Below are positions 1 to 5,514 of a stretch of 7,034 nucleotides of DNA, one piece after another; the first letter of the stretch is position 1; every line of letters starts with the position of its first letter. The notes beneath the pieces are model-generated. The model was not told the DNA's origin, made no database searches, and was given only the letters and a program-made list of their open reading frames with translations. The position numbers were made by a program, and so were the translations under genes. The DNA lies in contig CAJTQE010000078.1 of NCBI GenBank assembly GCA_910578655.1, positions 1 to 7,034 on the forward strand, written 5' to 3'. Origin of the DNA: an uncultured Christensenella sp. (GTDB lineage: Bacteria; Bacillota; Clostridia; Christensenellales; Borkfalkiaceae).

Positions 1-10
1 GGACGGAATA

Positions 11-118
11 CGCCGCCTTGACAAATTGTAAAGGGCGACGATTTATCTCCCGTAAGGCATAAAACCGTCGTCGCCTACGGCGCAAACCCTTGACAATTTG
101 TCTGCGGCGGCATTTTTT
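11..118. repeat. Nested inverted repeat followed by a T-run (possible terminator)
   Basis: Three pairs of complementary arms are nested in the same order: cgccgc (11-16) with gcggcg (104-109), acaaattgt (21-29) with acaatttgt (93-101), and ggcgacga (34-41) with tcgtcgcc (68-75). Six T's follow at 113-118, so an RNA from this strand could form a long imperfect hairpin with a U-tail, like an intrinsic terminator for a gene left of the window. The two acaa(a/t)ttgt cores are each preceded by cttg, so the element also reads as a direct repeat of protein-site size. The large loop makes it an atypical terminator. A recombinase-associated DNA site is the alternative. Confidence 0.5.
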
Positions 119-204
119 GCTGGTTAAGACGGTAAGCACCAAAGCGAACAACAAAATTTTTAAGCCGCAGTCCGCACACCACACGGACAGCGCAAAAGCA
201 AGTT

Positions 205-369
205 ATGAAAAACGCAGTCATTTATGCGCGTTTCAGTTCACACGCGCAAAACGAGCAGTCTGTTGAGGGGCAATTAGGCGAGTGCCACGCTTTCGCGGAA
301 CGGGCGATTTTCTTCGTATTTCACCTTCGGCAAAACGACAATTTTTTGCAGCACCGGACAAAGGAATAA
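205..369 (+). pseudogene. N-terminal fragment of a large serine recombinase
   Basis: The ATG at 205 opens a 54-codon frame. Its first ~33 residues are a clear serine-recombinase start: the Y-x-R-x-S signature is Y7, R9 and S11, with S11 in the place of the nucleophile, followed by NEQS and EGQL, as in clostridial transposon and phage recombinases. After FAER (about residue 33, position 303) the similarity stops. The remaining 21 residues look unrelated and end at TAA 367-369. A full member has roughly 450-550 residues, so nearly the whole catalytic domain, the recombinase domain and the zinc ribbon are gone. The piece is GC-rich (35 of 60 bases GC at 241-300), unlike the AT-rich C-terminal recombinase piece at the other end of the window. 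No good ribosome site precedes it. Certainly non-functional as a recombinase. Confidence 0.85.
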
Positions 370-441
370 AGTATATATGTATTCAGGTCAAAGCCAACTC
401 ATTAACCGCTTACACGCAATCCGACGCAATAATCTGAAATC

Positions 442-486
442 AAAAAATAATCCGATAGCACATAATGTTCTATCGGATTATTTTTT
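442..486. terminator. Perfect 17-bp hairpin, bidirectional intrinsic terminator
   Basis: Arms 442-458 and 470-486 are exactly complementary over 17 bases, around an 11-base loop. Each arm has a GC-containing core (tccgatag) and an outer A6/T6 run, so RNA from either strand would end in a U-run. This is the standard form of a bidirectional terminator. On the plus strand it lies downstream of the recombinase fragment. On the minus strand it directly follows an open frame ending at 485. Confidence 0.85.
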
Positions 487-521
487 ATTCTCGGAAGTTC
501 TCAAATTCTTCCATTAAACAA

Positions 522-587
522 AATAGCCCGAACGTTCTTTTTACGGTAAAGAAGTTCAAGCTATTAAGACTTGTGTCTAACGCACAA
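522..587. ncRNA. Two successive hairpins, possible structured RNA or remnant
   Basis: Hairpin 1 is built from aatagc/gctatt (522-527 with 560-565), gaac/gttc (530-533 with 554-557) and ttcttt/aaagaa (535-540 with 548-553), around a 7-base loop, with only a 2x2 internal loop and a one-base bulge. Hairpin 2 pairs ttgtg (571-575) with cacaa (583-587). With the terminator at 442-486 they would form a compact minus-strand transcript end. No known RNA family was recognised, and no promoter for such an RNA was found, so this is a structure call only. Confidence 0.25.
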
Positions 588-620
588 AAAGGATTTTTTG
601 CCGAGCGAGGAAGTGAGGGT

Positions 621-672
621 GTAGAAGTCGGGGGTTGAACCCTATGCAAACCGTAGAAGTCGGGATTTGAAC
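621..672. repeat. Tandem 20-bp repeat resembling a tRNA 3' end (minus strand)
   Basis: Copies at 621-640 and 653-672 share gtagaagtcggg exactly, then a two-base difference, then ttgaac. They are 32 bases apart. Read on the minus strand, each copy begins gttcaa and runs into cgacttctac, which is the layout of a T-loop, T-stem and acceptor strand. In the first copy four of five T-stem pairs could form. No D-arm, anticodon arm or 5' acceptor partner follows, so neither copy is a tRNA gene. Tandem 3'-end-like pieces of a tRNA can be left by integrative elements, but chance resemblance is possible. Confidence 0.4.
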
Positions 673-925
673 TTATATAATGTACAAGACATTAAATTTT
701 GTATGATGAATAGTTTCTAATGATTGTTTTTATGGCAATAATTTTGTAAATAAATTTCAGTAAAAGGAGTATAAAGAATTTCTATTGATTCAAAAGTTGA
801 ATTTATGTCAGATTGTAGTTGGAAGTTCATATCATCTATATTTTAAATTTGAGCACAAATAATGCAATAAAATCAAAAAATGCAAAATTATTAATAAAAG
901 TAAAAAAATAAATATTATTAAATTA

Positions 926-953
926 TTGATTTTTGTTAAAATTGTGTTATAAT
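926..953 (+). promoter_or_regulatory. Promoter for the 80-aa gene
   Basis: A perfect -10 box TATAAT (948-953) is preceded by TG at 945-946, the extended -10 form. A -35-like TTGATT lies at 926-931 with a 16-base spacer. Transcription would begin near 960, giving a leader of about 20 bases that includes the ribosome site AGAGG at 971-975. Confidence 0.7.
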
Positions 954-981
954 AGAAATATAATTAGATTAGAGGTGCATA

Positions 982-1224
982 ATGAATTTCAAAGATGTAA
1001 AAGAACTTGCTTATGCTTTAAAATTAAAAATTGATGAATTTATATCTAAAGATATTAATCGGGAAGATTTAAAGATCTATATTAAAGAAATCATTTCGGT
1101 TAAAGATCATAGAAATATGATTTACCGTCAAGACGGTTACGCCGTTACGATAAATAGAGTTTTAGGGGATAAAAGACTGCCGCTATTTACTGAAATTCTT
1201 AATGAAATAAATAGTAAACATTAA
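982..1224 (+). CDS. Small TIGR04540-like protein, 80 aa
   Basis: This is a charged, soluble 80-residue protein with no membrane segment. An N-terminal helical part rich in K, E and D is followed by a stretch around residues 49-75 (a QDGYAVTINR segment, then KRLPLFTEIL). The pattern 'short charged helix, DG, basic turn, KR-L-x-x-IL' recalls the small uncharacterised family TIGR04540 of Firmicutes; I make this match from memory, not from a search. The start is supported by AGAGG six bases upstream and by the promoter at 926-953. It is the first gene of the AT-rich block and is separated by 81 bases and a new promoter from the next operon. Its function is unknown. A small regulatory or partner role for the neighbouring operon is possible but not shown. 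Confidence 0.8.
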   Translation: MNFKDVKELAYALKLKIDEFISKDINREDLKIYIKEIISVKDHRNMIYRQDGYAVTINRVLGDKRLPLFTEILNEINSKH

Positions 1225-1248
1225 TTTTTTAAAACAAATAAAAATGAA

Positions 1249-1277
1249 TTGACTTATTATGTAATAAGTCTTATTAT
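1249..1277 (+). promoter_or_regulatory. Promoter with embedded 20-bp palindrome (operator)
   Basis: TTGACT (1249-1254) and TATTAT (1272-1277) are separated by exactly 17 bases. The spacer and most of the -35 box are occupied by a palindrome at 1251-1270, with perfect 9-base arms (gacttatta and taataagtc) around a TG centre. A dimeric repressor bound there would block RNA polymerase directly. The two-base centre is too small for an RNA loop and lies upstream of the likely transcription start, so a DNA operator is the better reading. The regulator is not evident in the window. Confidence 0.75.
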
Positions 1278-1305
1278 ATGTAAGCGTGTCAAAAGGAGCT
1301 ATTAG

Positions 1306-1497
1306 ATGAGAATTACAAATAATCGGGTAAGAGCAACGGGTATGACTGAGGGGCAAGTTAGAGAGTCTATCCAAAATGTTACCAACCCGATATTACAAAA
1401 GAAACTTCCTCAGATGAGATTGAAAAATACAGGGATACGGGCAAAAGTTACTAAAGAAGAAATCGCACTTTCTTGTCCTTCTTTATATAAGGGCTGA
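1306..1497 (+). CDS. Small basic protein, 63 aa, first gene of operon
   Basis: I do not recognise this protein. It is short and basic, with an N-terminal segment rich in R, N and T (residues 1-20) and K/R-rich stretches at 32-50. It has no hydrophobic segment and no clear helix-turn-helix. The ribosome site AAGGAG (1293-1298) lies seven bases before the ATG, the strongest site in this block, so the frame is very probably translated. It sits directly behind the palindrome-containing promoter, and the next gene begins 15 bases after its stop, so the two are co-transcribed. Position and size would suit an antitoxin, an autoregulator or a small partner of the 214-aa protein. None of these is demonstrated by sequence. 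Confidence 0.7.
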   Translation: MRITNNRVRATGMTEGQVRESIQNVTNPILQKKLPQMRLKNTGIRAKVTKEEIALSCPSLYKG

Positions 1498-1512
1498 TTA
1501 TACGAGGCGAGT

Positions 1513-2157
1513 ATGAATGTTCAATTTAGGGATAAATACGAAATTGTAGATAAAAAATATACTAAAGAGTATGTTGATGAACTTGCGGAAGAAATCATAG
1601 AAAATATTAAGAGAGTGGCAGAGGTAACTGAACAGGAAATCGGTTCTGATATTACGATAGACTATGATGAAACAATTATATCCCAGATTTTAATTGATGC
1701 AATTGAGGATTTAAAGCGTATTCAAGACTTTCATCCAGTTAAAAATGTTAATGCAATAAAAGAAGCTGCATATATTGGATTTTGGTGGATAAGAAGGAAA
1801 CCTGTATTTGTTAATGGGCGTATTGGAGATATAGAAGTAGATTCTGCAACAGAAAATGAAAACAATATAATTAAGGCACATTTACTTTTTATTAATGAGT
1901 TTTGCGTTTCTCGGTATGTTTTGCCCAAAATATTTTGTTTAGACAAAGAAATAGACCATTGCGCTTCTGCAGCTAATAAATCTGCTTGGGCAAAAGCAAA
2001 AGAAAATTTAATTTATTTTCTTGCTTATAGGGCTGATAGTCCCAAAAGTATTGAGGCGTTGCTAACAAGTTACACATTGCATCCATTGTGGGATCAGAAG
2101 CAAGACTTTTGGATTGATAGTAAACGTGGCAGGAAAAAATGCAAAAAAATAAAATAA
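1513..2157 (+). CDS. Unrecognised soluble protein, 214 aa, second gene of operon
   Basis: No family was recognised with confidence. Residues 1-75 are acidic and helical (many E, D, I and K). A central segment around 80-98 (KEAAYIGFWWIRRKPVF) is the most distinctive part. A second helical region covers about 115-190, and the tail (204-214) is strongly basic. There is no signal peptide or membrane helix. The start ATG at 1513 has GAGG at 1504-1507. The end overlaps the next gene by 19 bases in a different frame, pointing to coupled translation and probably a joint function with the membrane protein that follows. Base composition matches the AT-rich block. A cytosolic sensor, toxin or enzyme paired with a membrane partner is a plausible but unsupported reading. 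Confidence 0.75.
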   Translation: MNVQFRDKYEIVDKKYTKEYVDELAEEIIENIKRVAEVTEQEIGSDITIDYDETIISQILIDAIEDLKRIQDFHPVKNVNAIKEAAYIGFWWIRRKPVFVNGRIGDIEVDSATENENNIIKAHLLFINEFCVSRYVLPKIFCLDKEIDHCASAANKSAWAKAKENLIYFLAYRADSPKSIEALLTSYTLHPLWDQKQDFWIDSKRGRKKCKKIK

Positions 2158-2528
2158 GCAAAAAAATCATTGGTCTAATTGTAATTTTATCCCTAATAGG
2201 CTTGTTTGCAGTTGTAGCGATTGTTTTACCGATAGCCTATAGTGAGAATGATTGGTCAATTGGATTTTCTATTGCATCCTCAATTATCAGTATAATATTA
2301 AGTGTAATTGCAATTATTTATTCGGTTATTTCTGGAGTAAAATTGGATTCGCAAATTATTAAACTTACAGAATTGGTTAAATCTTTACAAAATGAATCAT
2401 CAAAGATTGATACCAAAATGGCAGAATTAGCTGTATTAGAAGATAATTTGTCTCCAGAGCTAAAAACAAAAATTAAAGAATTTAGAAATGATATACAAAT
2501 TAGTATTTCATCATTATATAAAGATTAA
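2139..2528 (+). CDS. Two-helix membrane protein with coiled-coil tail, 129 aa
   Basis: After a basic N-terminus (K3, K5, K8, K9) come two hydrophobic helices, about residues 10-33 and 44-66, joined by a short acidic loop (SENDW). By the positive-inside rule both ends lie in the cytoplasm. Residues 68-125 are charged and helical with regular hydrophobic spacing (LDSQIIKLTELVKSL and onward), typical of a coiled coil for self-association. The start at 2139 lies inside the end of the 214-aa gene, with AGGA four bases upstream. The terminator at 2543-2587 closes the operon. Small two-helix proteins with cytosolic partners occur as membrane effectors in phage defence systems and as holin-like or toxin proteins. 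This architecture fits, but no specific family is recognised. Confidence 0.8.
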   Translation: MQKNKISKKIIGLIVILSLIGLFAVVAIVLPIAYSENDWSIGFSIASSIISIILSVIAIIYSVISGVKLDSQIIKLTELVKSLQNESSKIDTKMAELAVLEDNLSPELKTKIKEFRNDIQISISSLYKD

Positions 2529-2542
2529 GATATAATTTATAT

Positions 2543-2587
2543 AAAAAGAAAGCGGGCAACGGAATCACCGTAGCTCGCTTTCTTTTT
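2543..2587 (+). terminator. Strong intrinsic terminator of the three-gene operon
   Basis: Arm 2543-2554 (aaaaagaaagcg) is fully complementary to 2576-2587 (cgctttcttttt). Inside this, a G-T pair, a GC/GC step and acgg/ccgt around an aatca loop extend the stem. It ends in five T's. It lies 14 bases after the membrane-protein stop. The A-rich left arm means it could also act on minus-strand transcription. Confidence 0.9.
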
Positions 2588-2599
2588 GTGTTTTAAATC

Positions 2600-2628
2600 T
2601 TGAAAAAATATAATGGTTATGATATAAT
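2600..2628 (+). promoter_or_regulatory. Promoter for the DUF4365-type gene
   Basis: TTGAAA (2600-2605) and a perfect TATAAT (2623-2628) are separated by the ideal 17 bases and follow directly on the preceding terminator. The first T of the -35 box is also the first base of a TTG codon that opens the longest reading frame. Because transcription should start near 2635, that TTG cannot be the start codon. The gene therefore has its own promoter, independent of the upstream operon. Confidence 0.8.
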
Positions 2629-2647
2629 TTTATTGTTAGGTGTACTT

Positions 2648-4582
2648 ATGGATAATTCTGCAATTGAAAAAATAGGGGCGGCACAACTTGATATAATATT
2701 TTCTAAAACGGGTATTGCTGATCCACACATTAAGCGAGATGAGAAGACGATGTCGTGGGACGGAACGGTTTCTGTTTTTAATTCAGAGCCCTTTAGTAAA
2801 GCTACTCATATAGGTGATATACCTGTGCAAGTTAAAACTCATATGGTAGAAAATTATTATTCGCATATTGATGTTGAGATGGCTGATTTAAAGATCTATA
2901 AGAAAGAAAAAAGGGTTCTTTATTTAGTTGTTGAAGATAAAGGTAGCGAATTTAAAGTATTTTATAAAGCATTATTGTTGTGGGATTTGGAAAAGATATT
3001 GTCTAAAGCAAAAGGATCTACAAAAAGATTACCTTTTGATGAACTGCCTTATAATGACAGCAGCAAAGTTAAAAAAATGTTATTAAATTTTATTGCCGAG
3101 GCAAATAAGCAACAAGTCACCATTCCAAACGTATTGTCCTTGCCGGATTTGGGCGCAAGGGTTAAAAAAGGTGAACTTAAATTTGATATTGATTTGCCAT
3201 TGCATTTCACGGAAAATGATGTTTTAAAAGGGGTAGTAGAGCAAAAACCTTATATTTATTTTCATGATAAAGATCTCGATGTGAGTTTTCCTGTGGATCG
3301 ATTTTCAGAGCAAATGAAGTTATTTCTAACGAAAAAAGCTCGTGGTACTATTGGGGTTAATGGGAAAACATATTTTAATTTGCTTGAAATAACTAAATCT
3401 GCAGAGCAAACAAAATTTAAATTAGGGAAATCTATAAGTGGTACGCTGTATCCAGATGGGATATCTTATCATTTAGAATTGAAAGGCAATCTTGAAGAAA
3501 GGATATCTACTTTGGAATTTATGTTAGCTTTAGCAGACGGAGCGCCGTTAGAAATAAACGGTTTTCAAATAGAAATCTTTTTAAGTCAACAACTAACGGA
3601 TAAAGAAAATAATAAACTTAAAGATGAACTAAAATTCTATAATGATATTAAAAGTCTATTAAAGAAAAGTTATATTACGAAACAACTAAATTTAGATGAT
3701 ATGACGCAAACTGAAGCATGTGATTTAAAGTATTTATGCCGTTCCGAACTGTATGGAGAGGGTGTGCCTATCGGAAATGATAAATTAAGAATAGGGTTTG
3801 CCAAAATTTCAAATATCAGTTTCTTTTGCTATTCAAGTCCATTAGGAAATGGATTATATCATGTTAGTAATTTTTTTCGTGATGATGTGTTGCAGTTTAA
3901 ACTTGGAGATGTTAACAATCCGATAACGGCCAGCAATTATTTGATTCTGTGCGGATTAGATACAAAAGCGCTTGCTCATGTTGACAACGTAAGTTATAAA
4001 GAATTAGTTAAAGAACTTAAAAAAGAAAAGTTATCTGATGTAGAGTTCCAGTATTATTGGAAATTATTATTACAACTGTTATCCGTGTATGATGATACGA
4101 AGCGTGAAGATATTATTAATGCGGTTATTGAGCTTTATGAATATTTAGGTAGATTTGAAAAGTCGGATATATTATTTTTAAATCTTATGCAGGCATATAG
4201 ACGAGTTCGAGAGCTAAATAGTGATGAAATTGAAAAAATTATTGATATAAGAGATAAAGCCGATAAGCGCAAAAAGCGCGAGTACGAAAATAATCCGCTC
4301 GTTATAACGATAAAACAGCTCGTCAGCGAATCTCCGCTCGGCTGGAAAGGAACGGCGGGCGATTTATTCAAAAGAGTGTTCGACGTTACGGGTAAGGCAT
4401 ACGGCGGAACTTCCGTGGCACTCGGTAAAGAGCTTAAACTTTTATCGGATGCTCTGTACGTGGACGGCATAGAGCATACTTCAAAGCGCAGCGGACAGAA
4501 TAAAATACATACTTTCAGCAAAAAAAGTATGTTTGCAAACAGCAGGCAAACACACCTTTTCGGGCAAGAATTAGACGATTAG
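2648..4582 (+). CDS. DUF4365-type nuclease-like protein fused to a phage primase C-terminus, 644 aa
   Basis: The start at ATG 2648 is chosen because the frame's longer TTG start (2600) is the promoter -35 box, and because MDNSAIEKIGAAQLD is how DUF4365 proteins begin. Residues 1-120 fit that family: E7 followed by G10, W37-D38, then Q61-V-K63 and a strand/helix ending in LLLWDLEKIL. D38 with Q61-x-K63 gives the D...QxK arrangement seen in Mrr-like PD-(D/E)XK nucleases. Residues ~160-320 look beta-rich, and ~430-530 are helical and possibly TPR-like. From about residue 537 (nt ~4258) the protein changes to a NPLV-IKQLV, GWKGTA, KRSGQNKIHTF pattern that resembles the C-terminal winged helix of phage primase/helicase proteins. 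GC content rises at the same point from 25-28% to 42-53%. The gene is thus a fusion made by recombination. The N-terminal part may act as a DNA-cleaving defence or modification-dependent protein. That role is inferred from the fold, not shown. Confidence 0.75.
   Translation: MDNSAIEKIGAAQLDIIFSKTGIADPHIKRDEKTMSWDGTVSVFNSEPFSKATHIGDIPVQVKTHMVENYYSHIDVEMADLKIYKKEKRVLYLVVEDKGSEFKVFYKALLLWDLEKILSKAKGSTKRLPFDELPYNDSSKVKKMLLNFIAEANKQQVTIPNVLSLPDLGARVKKGELKFDIDLPLHFTENDVLKGVVEQKPYIYFHDKDLDVSFPVDRFSEQMKLFLTKKARGTIGVNGKTYFNLLEITKSAEQTKFKLGKSISGTLYPDGISYHLELKGNLEERISTLEFMLALADGAPLEINGFQIEIFLSQQLTDKENNKLKDELKFYNDIKSLLKKSYITKQLNLDDMTQTEACDLKYLCRSELYGEGVPIGNDKLRIGFAKISNISFFCYSSPLGNGLYHVSNFFRDDVLQFKLGDVNNPITASNYLILCGLDTKALAHVDNVSYKELVKELKKEKLSDVEFQYYWKLLLQLLSVYDDTKREDIINAVIELYEYLGRFEKSDILFLNLMQAYRRVRELNSDEIEKIIDIRDKADKRKKREYENNPLVITIKQLVSESPLGWKGTAGDLFKRVFDVTGKAYGGTSVALGKELKLLSDALYVDGIEHTSKRSGQNKIHTFSKKSMFANSRQTHLFGQELDD
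4258..4582 (+). pseudogene. C-terminal remnant of a phage primase/helicase, in frame with the preceding gene
   Basis: This segment encodes about 107 residues within the larger frame: a K/R/E-rich linker, then NPLVITIKQLV, GWKGTA, a helix with GKELKLL, and an RSGQNK-HTF end. Helix, GW-x-GTA, helix and a basic wing is the pattern I associate with the C-terminal winged helix of D5/VapE-type phage replication proteins. This is family knowledge recalled, not searched. Just as in phage genomes, the VRR-NUC gene follows at once. The ATPase and primase domains that should precede it are absent. Whether it still binds DNA as part of the fusion is unknown. Confidence 0.55.
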
Positions 4583-4775
4583 TGTAAGGTTGTCGGCGGT
4601 TTGTGTATGATTATCGTTTTATACATACACTACCTTACATCATACACACCATACACAAACATACAAAAAACCCAGTAAAAAAGAAGTTACTAAAAGAGAG
4701 ATTACATACACATATACATTTTCCTTATAAAGTGTGAGTTTGTGTAAGGTTGTAAGGTGTGTATGGTTGTATGAT
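4582..4775. repeat. Iteron-like GT/AC-rich repeat region, candidate phage origin
   Basis: The 203 bases between genes carry many related words. GTGTAAGGTTGT occurs at 4582-4593 and 4742-4753, GTGTATG variants at about 4602 and 4759, and their reverse complements (CATACAC, CCTTACA, CATACACACC) at about 4623-4660. GTGTATG and CATACAC can pair in a short stem near 4602-4631. A cluster of short direct and inverted repeats just after a replication protein gene is the usual setting of a phage origin with initiator sites. It could equally be a repressor or antirepressor site array. No reading frame of note is present. Confidence 0.55.
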
Positions 4776-4785
4776 AGGAGATTAA

Positions 4786-5073
4786 ATGCGTGAGAATGAT
4801 TTGATTAAAAAAATAGCCGAGTATCTCAAGACCGTTCCGAATCTGTTTTTCTGGAAAGAACACGGCGGAATGTACGGTACGGCGGGGATACCCGACATAA
4901 TCATCTGTTACAAGGGCAAATTTATTGCGTTGGAATGCAAGGTCGGAAGAAATACCCCGACGGTGTTGCAGACGCAAACGATAAAGCAAATTACGAAAGC
5001 GGGAGGGCTGGCAATGGTTGTAAGCTCTGTAGAGAGCGTGAAATCGGTAATAAACGGAATCGTCGGAGTATAA
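4786..5073 (+). CDS. VRR-NUC domain nuclease (phage type), 95 aa
   Basis: This is a compact stand-alone VRR-NUC protein of the PD-(D/E)XK superfamily, common in phages of Firmicutes. The active site is readable: GIPD with D37, then E50-C-K52 inside FIALECKVG, and the conserved late helix LQTQTIKQITKAGG followed by strand MVVSS. The length of 95 residues is normal for phage members. Family relatives cut branched DNA or act as nicking or junction nucleases. In phage genomes this gene sits beside the primase and a helicase, consistent with a replication or recombination role. The start is fixed by TAGGAG (4775-4780) five bases upstream. Here the preceding primase survives only as its tail, and the usual SNF2-type helicase does not follow. 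Confidence 0.9.
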   Translation: MRENDLIKKIAEYLKTVPNLFFWKEHGGMYGTAGIPDIIICYKGKFIALECKVGRNTPTVLQTQTIKQITKAGGLAMVVSSVESVKSVINGIVGV

Positions 5074-5082
5074 GGGAAAGCG

Positions 5083-5514
5083 ATGGAATTGGTAATCAGT
5101 AAAGTGGTGATAACAGCGGAGGCTCGGTTTGATTACGAGAGTATGTTCGGCTTGCCGCTGCCGAAAGTCGATATTAAACGGGAAACCGAAAAGTACATAG
5201 ACAATTTAATAAACGGCGGAACTTTTTGCGGTTACTATTTCCGAGCGAAATACTATGACGAACCGACAGACCAAATGCTGATGCTGTTCTTTTATAAGGG
5301 CGATAGCTTCGGAAGGATGCAGATGTGGGAACTGAAAGGCATCTGTATTGCGGAAGATTGGTCGGAAGAATTCGAAGCAAGCGGACAGGTTCGGTTGTGG
5401 TTGAAATCAGTACTGAATCCGAATGAAAATACCGATTGGGTATGGGATTTGCGTGTTCGAGAGGAAATGCGGAGCAAGCTGTTGGAGGATTATAATGACG
5501 AAGTCGGAAATTAA
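5083..5514 (+). CDS. Phage protein of unknown function, 143 aa
   Basis: I recognise no domain. The protein is soluble and acidic, with an aromatic-rich centre (CGYYFRAKYYDEP, then MLMLFFYKGDSFGRMQMWEL), two WxxE/W-rich stretches (EDWSEEFEASG and NTDWVWDLRV) and an acidic C-terminus. An alternating beta-strand pattern around residues 48-90 suggests a small beta-rich fold. It begins nine bases after the VRR-NUC stop, with AAGGGA at 5072-5077, and ends 20 bases inside the next gene, so it is part of a tightly packed early phage operon. Composition matches its phage neighbours and not the AT-rich block. Confidence 0.75.
   Translation: MELVISKVVITAEARFDYESMFGLPLPKVDIKRETEKYIDNLINGGTFCGYYFRAKYYDEPTDQMLMLFFYKGDSFGRMQMWELKGICIAEDWSEEFEASGQVRLWLKSVLNPNENTDWVWDLRVREEMRSKLLEDYNDEVGN

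Larger units (their letters stand above)
370..981. other. Gene-poor stretch with structured elements and promoter
   Basis: I see no convincing protein gene here. Contents in order are: unrecognised sequence to 441, the terminator at 442-486, an imperfect hairpin at 522-565, a small hairpin at 571-587, two copies of a 20-bp repeat at 621-640 and 653-672, a very AT-rich stretch, and the promoter at 926-953. On the minus strand codons are open from 691 down to 488 (68 codons, stop 487-485), but there is no ATG except eight codons before the stop, and no ribosome site. It could be a decayed gene tail or a chance frame. Composition falls sharply after about 672, which I take as the left edge of the AT-rich cargo. 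Confidence 0.5.

Noticed and set aside
621..700. A tRNA gene on the minus strand
   Set aside because: Only T-loop and acceptor-like parts are visible. No anticodon arm, D-arm or 5' acceptor strand could be found.
2600..2647. TTG start adding 16 residues to the DUF4365-type protein
   Set aside because: The TTG is the -35 box of a well-formed promoter, there is no ribosome site before it, and the family begins at the later ATG.
4135..4521. Minus-strand open frame of 128 codons
   Set aside because: It lies wholly within the coding strand of the fused gene, with a low-complexity serine-rich product. It is a shadow frame.
4582..4775. A CRISPR array
   Set aside because: The repeats are short, variable, in both orientations and without uniform spacers.
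5423..5494. Earlier ATG for the sigma-like regulator
   Set aside because: It lies deep in the preceding gene in another frame without a ribosome site, while ATG 5495 has GGAGG at ideal spacing.
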